Assembly (NCBI GenBank): GCA_014904845.1
Contig: MU119404.1
Span: forward strand, 37,677 to 101,676
Source: Acephala macrosclerotiorum
Lineage: Eukaryota; Ascomycota; Leotiomycetes; Helotiales; Mollisiaceae
DNA length: 64,000 bases
Direction: 5' to 3'
Shown in pieces: positions 21,711 to 31,696 of the stretch (position 1 is the stretch's first letter; every line of letters begins with the position of its first letter). A program made the position numbers and the translations under genes. The notes under the pieces were generated by a model. It worked only from the letters and a program-made list of their open reading frames with translations, did not search any database and was not told where the DNA came from.

Positions 21711-23536
21711 ATGCGTCTTTTAGAACTTAATAACGATGGCGAGGTAAGCCTGACCAAGGACTTCGTTGGCGACAATATTCCCGAATATGCTATCCTTTCG
21801 CACACATGGGGAGCGGACACAGAAGAGGTCACCTTTAAAGACTTGATGGATGGTACTGGCAAGGGCAAGTCTGGCTATAAGAAGGTCTGCTTCTGCGGAG
21901 AACAAGCCAGACGCGATGGCCTGCAATACTTTTGGGTGGATACTTGTTGTATCGATAAATCAAGCAGTGCGGAGCTGTCGGAAGCAATCAACTCTATGTA
22001 CCGTTGGTACCAAGATGCCGAGGTATGCTACGCCTATCTTGCCGATGTGCCGTCGGAATCCAAATTCTCAGACAGCAGGTGGTTTACCAGAGGATGGTGC
22101 CTTCAAGAGCTAATCGCTCCGTCAACCGTAATATTTTTTGATGAGAAATGGAAGGAGCTAGGTACCAAGGCAAGCCTACGACAAGATGTATCCGAATGTA
22201 CCGGTATACCTGTCGATATCCTCTCCGGAGACGACCTTCAAACGGCTAGTATCGCACAAAGAATGTCATGGGCTGCGAAGAGAAAAACAACGAAGGTTGA
22301 AGATCTTGCCTATTGCTTAATGGGCATATTTGGTATCAACATGCCGTTGCTCTACGGAGAAGGAAAGAGGGCTTTCTTTAGACTGCAAGAGGAGATTACG
22401 AAGGTTTCGGACGACCACAGTATCTTTGCCTGGAAATCTAAAGAGGAGAAGCATGGCGGGCTTCTGGCAACCTCCCCAAATGCATTCAAAGAATCCGCCA
22501 ATGTCGTTCCATCCAATCCTTTTGTTACCTACCCTACCCCTTTGACCGTAAGCAACAAAGGGATCCATTTAGCAGTACGTTTCGTAGGTACAGGTCATCC
22601 GGGATTAGGGCTCGCCATCCTTCATTGTACAGAGAGTGGAAATGATGATAGGTTAATCGCAATCTACGTGGGGGATTTATTCCTAACGATGGAGTACTTC
22701 GAGAGAGTCCAATGCGAAAAGTTCGAACTGCTCGACCTAAGAGACTTCAGATCATCACAATATTCTTCGAGGAGAATATGTATCCAACAACGGCCTCTGC
22801 CAAGGTGAGAACATCTAAAGCCTTTAGACATTCGATATTTATGCTATGAAAGGGAGATGAGCTTGGTTTTGCTCTAGAGAAAATTCATCTACGTTCGAGT
22901 TGGAAATTATCTGATGCGACGCTAACCAGTTTGATCGGTATTAGGGAACAAGCGATACTATTACGCCCGACACAAGGACGGGACAATGAGAGAGCAAACC
23001 TACTGTTATCACGAAGCAAGACTAAACCCGACTTGAAAGATGAAGATGGACGAACGCCGCTGTCGCACGCAGTAAGGGGAGAATGCAAAACAATGGTAGA
23101 GTTGTTTCTGGCTCGAAGTGATATTGAGGCTTACTTGACAGATGGCAATGGGCGGACGCCACTGTCGCATGCCGCGGAGATTGGAAATTGTAACATTGTC
23201 CAGCTGCTGCTTAAGAATGGAGTCAAGGTCGACTCGAAAGATAGTGGCAATTGGACGCCGTTGTGGTGGGCCGCTGGGGGAGGGCACGAGGCCGTCGTGC
23301 AGCTATTACTTAAAAACGGCGCCGATATCGAGTCGAAGGATAAAGACTATGGCCGGACGCCGTTATCGTGGGCCGCTTGGGGAGGACACGAGGCCATCGT
23401 GCAGCTATTACTTAAGAACGGTGCCGATATCGAGTCGAAGGACAAGTATAGCCAGATGCCGCTGTCGTGCGCTGCCGGGGGAGGGCACAAGGCCATTGTG
23501 AAACTATTAGAATCATATAGTACTTACTCTTTATAA
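21711..23536 (+). CDS. HET domain - ankyrin repeat protein, possibly split
   Basis: Residues 1-365 form a HET (heterokaryon incompatibility) module of the HET-D/E/R class: MRLLELNNDGEVSLTKDF, YAILSHTWG, FWVDTCCIDKSSSAELSEAI, SRWFTRGWCLQELIAP, LAYCLMGIFGINMPLLYGEG. A TGA at 22806 ends this frame. About 130 nt later another frame carries about five ankyrin repeats (DGRTPLSHA, NWTPLWWAAGGGHEAVVQLL) to 23536. A 140-nt intron (GTGAGA donor at 22805, CTAAC branch, TAG acceptor at 22944) joins them in phase, giving 561 aa. However, the would-be intron itself reads as coding (LDIRYLCYEREMSLVLL), so a premature stop and a 2-nt insertion are an equally good reading. HET proteins trigger cell death after fusion of unlike hyphae; the ankyrin part would sense the partner. 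Confidence 0.75.
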
Positions 23537-24935
23537 ACTGTATTGCATTGACCTCCACCCCACCTGCCACCTGTCTCTGAGCTCTCTTTATATACCTCTG
23601 AAGGAATCACCTCAATTAATTTGAAATGCTAAAAATGATTATAATAAAAGACACAGAAAGATATTTATTAATAATTATTTGATTTAGTAATCCTGATTAG
23701 AAATCTGACGCCGCAGATGCTGGCTCTTTCTGTTGAATCTTTGCCCCAACCAAACAGTCAACCTGGTGGTGTTCGGAACATTCGACGTTTCTCGCTTGAC
23801 TACGCACCGACCTGAGATCGCCCACTACCCCACCAATGCAAACGGTGACTCGCCACTAAAACACCTCAAAACACTTCTCGAATATCCTCCCCCAACCCCA
23901 ATTTCTTAACTGCGAAATCTACATATTACTGGAGCGGAGCGCATAGCGCGGCGCTAGAAACTCATAAGCAAATGACCCATTTCCGCAGTCACGTGAAGTA
24001 GCAGCACGTGATACCCAATCAAAAAGTTGTCCTCCTTCAATTTTTATAAGGATCACTACGACATATACAGAATATAGAGATTATATGGCGGAGCGCTCGG
24101 TGTGACCCCGGGAACTCGTAATAAGTAGTAAGACGTTGAGCACACGTGATACTCTAGAAGTGTGACGCGTGTATGTGGGGATAAAGGCAGTTAGCGTCTT
24201 AGCAATGAGGCTTAGTTTAAATTCTAGAAGTGTTCAAGGGGGAAGCCGATTTCGCTAGCGATTGTATTGAAAAATCCTCTCTTTAAAACTGCCGCTATCT
24301 GTTCCTTTGGATTCATTTTTTTTTAGTATTAAATTGCCCGTTCCGTGCTTATACTATGCAGAGTTCTATATGTGCTGATGCAAATATCTAGAGTAAAAAG
24401 AAAGGTCTTGCTAGATAGGGGATGGGTTGGAGAGATAAGTGAGAAGATGAGTGAGGAAAGATGCGAAAGCAACGAAGCAGAAAACGTCCCTACATGTAGG
24501 CATTTTTGCATTTTGCCTGAAGACAGGCATACCAGGATAAGTGTCTGTGGATGTACAGTGGTGACAGAGTTCGGACCCCTGGCTGGGCGAAGGGGTCCTT
24601 TCAGGCCCCTCGCTAAAAGTTGACGATTTCTAATGAGATGCATCAATAGGGTGAGCAGACTTGAGCCATGGCCGAGCTGTCTCTGAGCCGGCCTGAGCCA
24701 AGGCGGATCTGGTTAAGTGAGCATAAGTGTGAACATTCCCGTGGTAGAACATGTACTTCCAATGCTCCGACACCTGGTCCAGACCAAAGCTTTTTCTCCT
24801 TGTTAATCCACCCCTGCCAACAATAACACACGGACACTCTCAGCCCATTCTTCTTCACTTAATCTCCACCCTTTAAGTTCTTCATACTAGATGTGAAAAT
24901 ACGAAGACGCAGACGAAGCTGAGTGCGCACTCAAG
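23537..24935. other. Intergenic
   Basis: No gene was recognised. The block contains several CACGTG-type sites (for example near 23990, 24006 and 24144) and a T-run near 24318. The origin of the rest is not clear. Confidence 0.45.
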
Positions 24936-26237
24936 ATGCCAAAGCGTGGCGATAGGAAGCGGTCTGGGGCCGGACGTAGGTTTGTTAGATCCTTTACAGT
25001 TTGAAGGTGTATATACTAATCTTGAGCAAAGCTATAATTACCACGATCGCAAACAATACGTTGCTCCTCCTCTAACTCTAGTCCCAATCCCGCGGGTGAC
25101 TTTCAGCCGCCCGATTATCGAGTACCAAAAGCTTCCCCGATCACACAGCCACCAACAATACCGATGGCACACCTTCAACTTCTGATTCTCCTCTAGCCAT
25201 CGAACTTGGTAATCTGTCGCTTTCAGATCCGTCGCCAGGACAGCTGGCTGTTGTTGATGAAACATCCCCACGATTCAATGAGCTGGCAAAAGAGTTGCGA
25301 CTCCAGATCTGGAACTTCACTATCGTTCCACGGATTGTGAAGTTCGAGCCAGGTGGAGGCAAGCACTTGCGTCAGTCCAACTCCAACTTTGTCGTTACTG
25401 CGTTACTCGTCCAACTCCTTCTCGGGTCGTGAAATATTCACGGAAAAACATTCTAACGTCTATAAAGGGCAATGAACGTAAATCGCGAGTCATGCCAAGA
25501 GATTAGAAAGTATTATCGGCTGTGCATCAATAACTTCTACAATGGTGACACGATGTCTTGCCCGACTTTGGATTTTTTATCAACTTCAACGTGGACATTG
25601 TGTACATCGACCCCATTCTTCGACACGGAGGTTTTCTACGGCAAGAGATCGATTTATCTAAACCCCGGATTGGAGCTACCTTGAGGAGAGCTTACGATCA
25701 CTACGCCTTCTGGTTAGCTCAGGTGCATGTGACATTTTTGATAAGCCTTTAATTTTCAATTCCCCGTATAGTCTTGATCATGTTGAACAATTATGTCGAT
25801 GTTGGAAATCTACTGTTTAGAGAATTACATTCTGTAGTAAATTCACTCCAAAATCTATCCCCTCTCTACGATGATCCTGACTACCATTGATGTGCCTATC
25901 GCTCTGGACACGCAGGGGGATGCATTGGCCCGGTGTCTCGCTCTCAGATGCCCCAATCTCAGAGAGATTTCAATTCTCCTCGGCTCCGATATTGAACCAC
26001 GAGTAGGCAAATTGGCCTTGTTTACCTCCAGTACCGCTAAACAAGTTGACTAAATGGACAGACAGCATTGCAAGAGCATTCGATCATATTTATCATGCAG
26101 CATCAAATGATCCTTCCATGGTCATAAACAAATGGTGGATGCACGACTTGAAGTTGCGGTTCATGAAGATTGTCGAGACTTCGGACTCTCAACGGAAGGA
26201 ACGAAATAAATATATTGAAAAGAGTGGCAGAACATAA
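24936..26237 (+). pseudogene. Second 2EXR-type pseudogene
   Basis: From ATG 24936 (MPKRGDRKRSGAGR) an early stop occurs. From about 25057 another frame gives a long disordered region ending LSLSDPSPGQLAVVDE and then SPRFNELAKELRLQIWNFTI, the 2EXR opening motif. After frame changes near 25400 and 25510, FFINFNVDIVYIDPILRHG and CPNLREISILLGSDIE continue; the last open piece ends KEVNKYIEKSGRT-like at 26237. Several frame breaks and stops prevent a full product, although some could be introns. It is more divergent from the intact 14023 copy than the 17492 remnant. Confidence 0.6.
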
Positions 26238-26569
26238 GAAGAGAGTTGAGGAGAGCTTGAGGAGGTTGATGGCTCAGAGAACTCGAAGATAGTTTGGGCA
26301 AGGGATGATGGGAATTAATCAGGAACATAGTTGGTAAGCGCAAGGATTTGGGTTTGTCTGCAGCTATAGGTAACACTACTTTAGGGTACTAGAAAGGCAG
26401 CATCGCCAGATTTCACATCTTAGAAAGTGATGTGACATGCTTTGGTCAGATTAAGACAGAGAGGAATTGGTTAAGTCAGTCGTGTTGATCTAGGGTAGGT
26501 ACATACATGATGCCAGCGCATGTCAGTCTCGTTCCATGATCTTTTTCTTCTCTTATACCTGGCTTCGGG

Positions 26570-27838
26570 TTAATCATCAAGCGATTGGAAATCTCCACCA
26601 CAGCGTAAACGCCTGAACCAGTTTCCCATACTTGATCCAGCCTTCTTCATACCTGCCTTCATACCACTCATGCAGTTCTTGTTCTTGCCTTTTGACTTTG
26701 GCTTGGTAGTCTGGAGATGTATCAGGTTTGTCAGGCAACAGAGTGGTGAGAAGTGCCAACGTACCTCGTGAGACCCTGTCACCGGATCTTCTTCAATCAT
26801 CTCTGGCTCTACGCCGGAGCTCAGACCATGATACCATAGCAGACCTTTGACCCAGGTATCTTTCTCAATAGCAGTAGTGGTTGGAGCCTTCTCAATCTCA
26901 CCGAACATCCTTCTTTGAGTGGGTGGTGCTTGTTCCATCGCCTTCTCTTTCTTATCCGTCTTTTTCCGAGCGAACTTCTTCCGCAGCTTGACCTTGAACT
27001 TTTCTTTTACCATAACGACAGGAGACGGCGGGGCAGAAGCTAGCGATTTGTGACTCGAAAACTCCTTCTCAGTATCCTCGAGAAACTTCTTGACACAATA
27101 ATTCCCAATCATAAACTCGAACACGACCTTCTCATCCTCACCATGACTAGCCATTTCAGGCTTGGCTCCTTCGTCATCCCCACTTTCACTTCCGTCTTCA
27201 TGCTCCTCTTCCTCTTCGACTAATTTATGTTGATGTTTCATGAACACTGCCCACCTCGCCTGAATCTCCCAACCATACTTCTCCAAGAACACCAAGAATT
27301 GTGGCCCTGGTTTTGTCAACTTGATCGTACTCTCCAATACAGCCTTAGCCCGACATTCAGAGACCCCCATCGTCGAAGCAGGTATTGGCAAGCAAGTGCT
27401 GATCAAACCCTCTCGCTCAGAGCTGGATCTCGAGTCCAAAGACAGGTTGGACGTGGACGATGTCCCTGTATGGAGCATGAGTCGACATGGTAAGCAGTGG
27501 CATCCTGATGCGAGGATCTTGTCCCGTTGTATGCGTCGTTCCTCAGCGAGGACAAGTGGATGTGTGGGGACGAGGAAGCCGGAGGAGTTGGGAGTGTGTT
27601 GGGCGCGGAGGATTGATGAGGCGTGGGAGTGGTGGGTGAGTATGAGGGAGTTGGTTAGGGTTGCGGCGTAGGTGTGGAGGAAAGCGTTGATTGTTCGGGA
27701 TGCTTGGGACAGGGCGTGAAGGGACGAGGATGAGGGGAGGTAGGTGAGGATTTGGAGCAGGAGTTCGGGTGGAATGGTAAGGAGTTTTGGTTTTGTAGAC
27801 GGAGGAGAGGTGGTTGGTGTTGGTGAAATGAGAGACAT
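26570..27838 (-). CDS. F-box protein with charged C-terminal region
   Basis: Start at ATG 27838 (MSLISPTPTT); the open frame extends upstream to 27967, but that extension is not F-box-like. Residues about 20-65 form an F-box (LLTIPPELLLQILTYLPSS). A central Cys-containing part (ASGCHCLPCRLML) and a long acidic/basic region (VEEEEEHEDGSESGDDEGA, then Lys/Arg clusters) follow. A 3' intron is supported by GTACGT at 26764 and CAG at 26711 (54 nt), giving TTKPKSKGKNKN. A nearby donor, GTTGGC at 26760, puts the last exon in a frame that looks more protein-like (YQAKVKRQEQELHEWYEGRY, ending at 26577). The last exon is therefore uncertain. Role probably substrate selection in an SCF ligase; target unknown. 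Confidence 0.7.
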   Translation of the reverse strand: MSLISPTPTTSPPSTKPKLLTIPPELLLQILTYLPSSSSLHALSQASRTINAFLHTYAATLTNSLILTHHSHASSILRAQHTPNSSGFLVPTHPLVLAEERRIQRDKILASGCHCLPCRLMLHTGTSSTSNLSLDSRSSSEREGLISTCLPIPASTMGVSECRAKAVLESTIKLTKPGPQFLVFLEKYGWEIQARWAVFMKHQHKLVEEEEEHEDGSESGDDEGAKPEMASHGEDEKVVFEFMIGNYCVKKFLEDTEKEFSSHKSLASAPPSPVVMVKEKFKVKLRKKFARKKTDKKEKAMEQAPPTQRRMFGEIEKAPTTTAIEKDTWVKGLLWYHGLSSGVEPEMIEEDPVTGSHEVRWHFSPLCCLTNLIHLQTTKPKSKGKNKNCMSGMKAGMKKAGSSMGNWFRRLRCGGDFQSLDD

Positions 27839-29166
27839 GTTTGGTGATGACTTGTTAGTGTTAGTGAGGAGGTTCCGCAATGACAGTATGTAAAGTAATG
27901 GTAGCTGAAAGATGGACGAAAGTTGGAGCTCGAGGAAGAATATAACAAACGGAGTAGTAAAATGCATATATCGGAAGTCTTGAAATTAACGCAAATGAAA
28001 ATATAGGTGATCGACGTACGGGTCTGGATGATTCCGGAGAGTGGGTGGGAAGTAGTTTTATGTACTCCGTCCTCCTCTCGCTCTTCTTGGTTGTCCACGT
28101 CAAGTGGAGGACTTGGAAGATATCCGAGAATATGATGGGCCGATGGTGTATGAATGAGCTGCGTTGTCGATGCAGCATGAGTGGGACGGATGACCTCGTT
28201 GTGGAGTGAGGGTGTCAAATGACAGCAATTCCACGTGACCTTTTCAGACCGCGATCAAGGAGCGTATGAATATAAAGATAACAACGGTTTCAATGAACGT
28301 GGGAATGAATATATGAGCAAATTAATGTTGCTTCGGTCTCTCAGGCACTGCAAAATAGTATAAAAAAGAATCGAAAGCAGCGCATGTCGAGATTCGAGGA
28401 AAATTGAAGGTTGAGTCCAAGGTCTCACTTGAGCAACCTCCGCACTCTTTTATCACAACGTAACATCAAAACAGAGCGCGTCGATGACTCTTCGACCTGT
28501 TTACAAATAGCAAAAACACGTGATGGATTAGTGGCCGTCGTTTCTCGGTTGACGTTTCATCGCGAAAAGGGGGCCAATTCTGATTGGCAAGCGAGAACGT
28601 CGAAAGTCGCGAGGCTGGGGAACGACAACGCGACGCGACTTGAACGCGTTGAACACGTCGGAGGAGACATAATGATCGTTCAGCCTTTCAATCGCAGCCT
28701 TTGGCGATAATTTGTTTGATATCACTCAGGCGATACGAGCGATTGAAGGTGCAACCAAAGGATGTCCAGCCCCTGATTTTCGCCACCAGGACGGATTGGC
28801 GCTCCGCCGAGGCAGCCCTCTTCTTGGTAAGACAAGGTACAGCCTGAAGGGAGCGGCGCTGGCTAAAAAGCATTTATATTTCTCAAAACAATTTCAAAGT
28901 GTGTTTTCATAATAGAAAGGGATAAAGGAGTGCCTGACGGCCTTGGCCTGAAAGTTACAAGGCATTAATCTCTAGGGCCTCAGGCTCCCAAACCTTAGCG
29001 ATCAAACCCATATTCTTGGCTTCGTCGACACAAATAATGGACATTCGCCTTTGGAATTCTGGGACCAAGTGCTACGATCGGATGCCGATTTCGGGACTAT
29101 CTTTAATGATCCTAACATATAAAGGTAAGGTCATTTGTATGAAGGTTTGCATCTACAGTATTAAGT
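27839..29166. other. Intergenic
   Basis: No coding signal was recognised. It contains the F-box gene promoter on the left. Confidence 0.45.
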
Positions 29167-29214
29167 GGCGTTCAAGCCCATGTCTTGTGGCGTAAAATGA
29201 GGCCTCACGTCACG
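29167..29214 (+). promoter_or_regulatory. Promoter block shared with the 45.4-kb paralogue
   Basis: GGCGTTCAAGCC at 29167-29178 and GAGGCCTCACGTCACG at 29199-29214, about 195 bp upstream of the start codon, also occur in the same order and nearly the same spacing (30 versus 32 nt) at 45218-45263 upstream of the paralogous gene. The second element includes TCACGTCA, close to the ATF/CREB box. Confidence 0.55.
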
Positions 29215-29408
29215 AGGCGCGGGATGAAGACCTCTTTTCTACGAGGCTGGCCATCGAGCTCAATGCATTAGAAAATTAAATTGTTGAAGTTGACGACACT
29301 TTCATCTGAGCTTTGTTTCAAGTCAAACTGTGCTCCATCAGAGATTTTGAGACCTGGGAACATCGACCTAGCAACGGCAAGCATACTGTCCCTCCCACTG
29401 ATTTCGAG

Positions 29409-30347
29409 ATGTCGTCCGATGGCAATGCAGCCTCTAGCTTTTCTAATGACGTTTCCCATCAGCTGTACTCTCGGGCAGGGTTGAATCATAAAGCAACAAT
29501 AGCCGTCGCGGCTTCGTGTTCTGCCTTTGCTTTCCTCCTTTTGATTTGTCTTGGGTTATGCTGCTGCATTGGGTCCCGCGTGAGGTCTAGCCGGACGATT
29601 CAAGGTGGTCAACATGGAAGTGGTTCAGAGGATTGGAATACCTCACAAGTTGAGGTACAGAGTTACAACCCCAGTCAACTTTGGACTCCAACTCCTGCCG
29701 AGCGAGATCTTGAGTATGCAGCAAGTCAGAGGCATAGAGGCTGGGCAATCGGAAGAAATATACCAGGCCTAGAGGAACACCCAACAGCGGTTGAAATGGG
29801 TACCGAGATTCCTAGTAGAGCGCCCAATGGTAAGTTGTCGCCCAGCGACTCTTGATTACCATAGAGTTATCATTCTAACGCAAGTGGTAGGGTCAACTTC
29901 GGCTGCCGTCTTGCATTTACCCGTTCGACATCCATTGCGTACTGAAGTATGGTCTCAAACGTCTACTCCCAGTGATGAAGGATCTATGAAACCCCAAGCT
30001 GCTTTCACCCAACCACCTGCACTCAAGTGCTGCAATAACACTTTCCGCACACAAGCAGATTACAAGTATACTCTTCGGCTCTTCGATCTTACATCATCAA
30101 CTGATCTCTCTCTAGCCGTCATCGACGATACCACGATAAGCCAGTGACATGTCCACATTGTCAAAGAAGCTTTGGTACAACGAGAGATGTTGATCGCCAT
30201 GTAAATCAGGTGCATCAAAGGACGAAGGTCTGGTTCTGCTTAGAAGCGACATGCAAGCATTCGAGAGCGTCTGGAGGCAAGGGATTCCCTCGGAAGGATA
30301 ATTGGAGGAGGCATATGAGAGATGTACACGGTGTTGAAGCAAACTAG
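29409..30347 (+). CDS. Membrane-spanning C2H2 zinc-finger protein, copy A
   Basis: Three exons, 29409..29829, 29891..30065 and 30116..30347, give 275 aa; introns are 61 and 50 nt with GTAAGT and GTATAC donors. Residues about 27-50 are a transmembrane segment (TIAVAASCSAFAFLLLICLG) followed by Cys residues and basic SRVRSSR, which fits a cytosolic C terminus. The C-terminal part has finger 2 (CPHCQRSFGTTRDVDRH then VH at spacing 4) and finger 3 (C-x4-C, long loop, RRHMRDVHG). Finger 1 is atypical: its first Cys pair is CC rather than C-x2/4-C. The intron before finger 1 sits at the same place as in three other genes here. A membrane-tethered regulator is an inference. Confidence 0.8.
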
Positions 30348-30589
30348 AGACACGACTCAGAAGGGACCCGTGGTTCTGAAAACCTCTCAATACCTTTTTC
30401 CAATTGCAAATACACCTTAAAATGATCATTCGAACGTGGGGCTCGCTACATCGGATTACAGCTGATTGCATAACTGAAATGACAGTGCAATTGCCCTCTA
30501 GTCTCGTACACGTCGAAATCATCTTTTCCGAAGGTAACTTTGCGGGCCAGTCAGGCTGTTCGAAGTTTAAAAGCTTAAAACTTTGACAA

Positions 30590-30935
30590 CCCGGCCCGTA
30601 AATTATAATTAATTATATTAAAAATATAATTTATATTATAAAACTGAAATAATATTTTAAATTTAATTAATTATAAAAAAAAAAGTATTTAATAAAATAT
30701 ATAAATTTATTAATTCGACGATTAATAAATTATTTTTATAAAAACTAATTTATATAATTAAAAAAAAATCGAAAAAATATTATTCATATTTAACGAAGTA
30801 ATTTCGAATATTAATTTGAATTAAATTATTAATAATATAATATAAAACTATGAATTCTAATATAATAAATATAGTTTTATTTAATATTAATAAAGTAAAA
30901 TAATAATAATAAAATTTATATATTGGCGTTTATTA
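30590..30935. repeat. AT-rich island left of the PKS
   Basis: About 340 bp consisting almost wholly of A and T, beginning just after AAACTTTGACAACCCGGCCCG and ending before normal-composition sequence at 30936. C occurs almost only in CG or in isolated positions, as in the RIP-affected right end of the window. No repeat boundary was found. Confidence 0.6.
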
Positions 30936-31359
30936 GTTCCTTTTTCCGCCTCAAATAGCAAGCCTCCTCGTATTTGCATGTTGGAAAAAATGTTTACCAA
31001 CTAAGTTACGAGTAGCATGCAACAATCACCTCCTATGTCGGCTTTACTAAGAGGTTTTTCCTCTTTTTCCAAGATACGGCCTATTGCTAAAGGCCGGCGC
31101 AACCCTGAGTCTGAATGACGGATTGAAGCATGCAGATCGTGGGCAGAGAAAATACGGTAGCCCCACGAAGTTGTATGGAGGAGTTTACAAAAGTGCATCC
31201 GATATCTTCCTTCGTCTATGCTCTGCGGATTTTGACGCTGCTTCTATGCTCCTAAGTGGAGGATTCCGTGATTGAGAGGCCCATTTTCAAGTCCACGCTA
31301 GTGGGTTGTATGAGGAAACAAATCAAATTGACTCAATTTGATTCAACAATTATGGATAG

Positions 31360-31563
31360 GAGTACGGTAATACGGCCGAGGAGTGGGAGCAGATGGACGT
31401 AGATATGGAACGGGAGGGCTGCGATAAGAAAGTCAAAACTGCGAGACCGAATGTCGAGGATGCTACGGCGGCGGTGGAGGTTAGGAAGTTGAGGAAAGAG
31501 GTAGGGGAGTTGAAAGAGTTGTTCGTCAAAATTTTGAATAGAGAGGTTAGGAATGGGAAATAG
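31360..31563 (+). pseudogene. C-terminal coding remnant, coiled coil
   Basis: Open frame EYGNTAEEWEQMDVDMEREG followed by a heptad-like helix (VRKLRKEVGELKELFVKI), ending in TAG at 31561. A possible acceptor (GGATAG) precedes it at 31359. A possible ankyrin-like piece (LLKAGATLSL, AASMLLSGG) lies at 31084-31270 upstream, but I cannot connect the two. It may be the tail of a decayed gene. Confidence 0.3.
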
Positions 31564-31696
31564 GTGAAATAGGAGGAGAGAAAAACGTAAGTGTATTCCT
31601 AAATCCTCCTTGGCCGTATTGAACTTCTGATCTATAAACGTAGTCTGATACAAGAAATATATCTGTGTTGTTGAATGATGATAGGCTTGAAGTTTC

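Noticed and set aside
28688..28912. Short open frames at 28.5-28.9 kb as genes
   Set aside because: No domain, signal or splice evidence; frames overlap on both strands.
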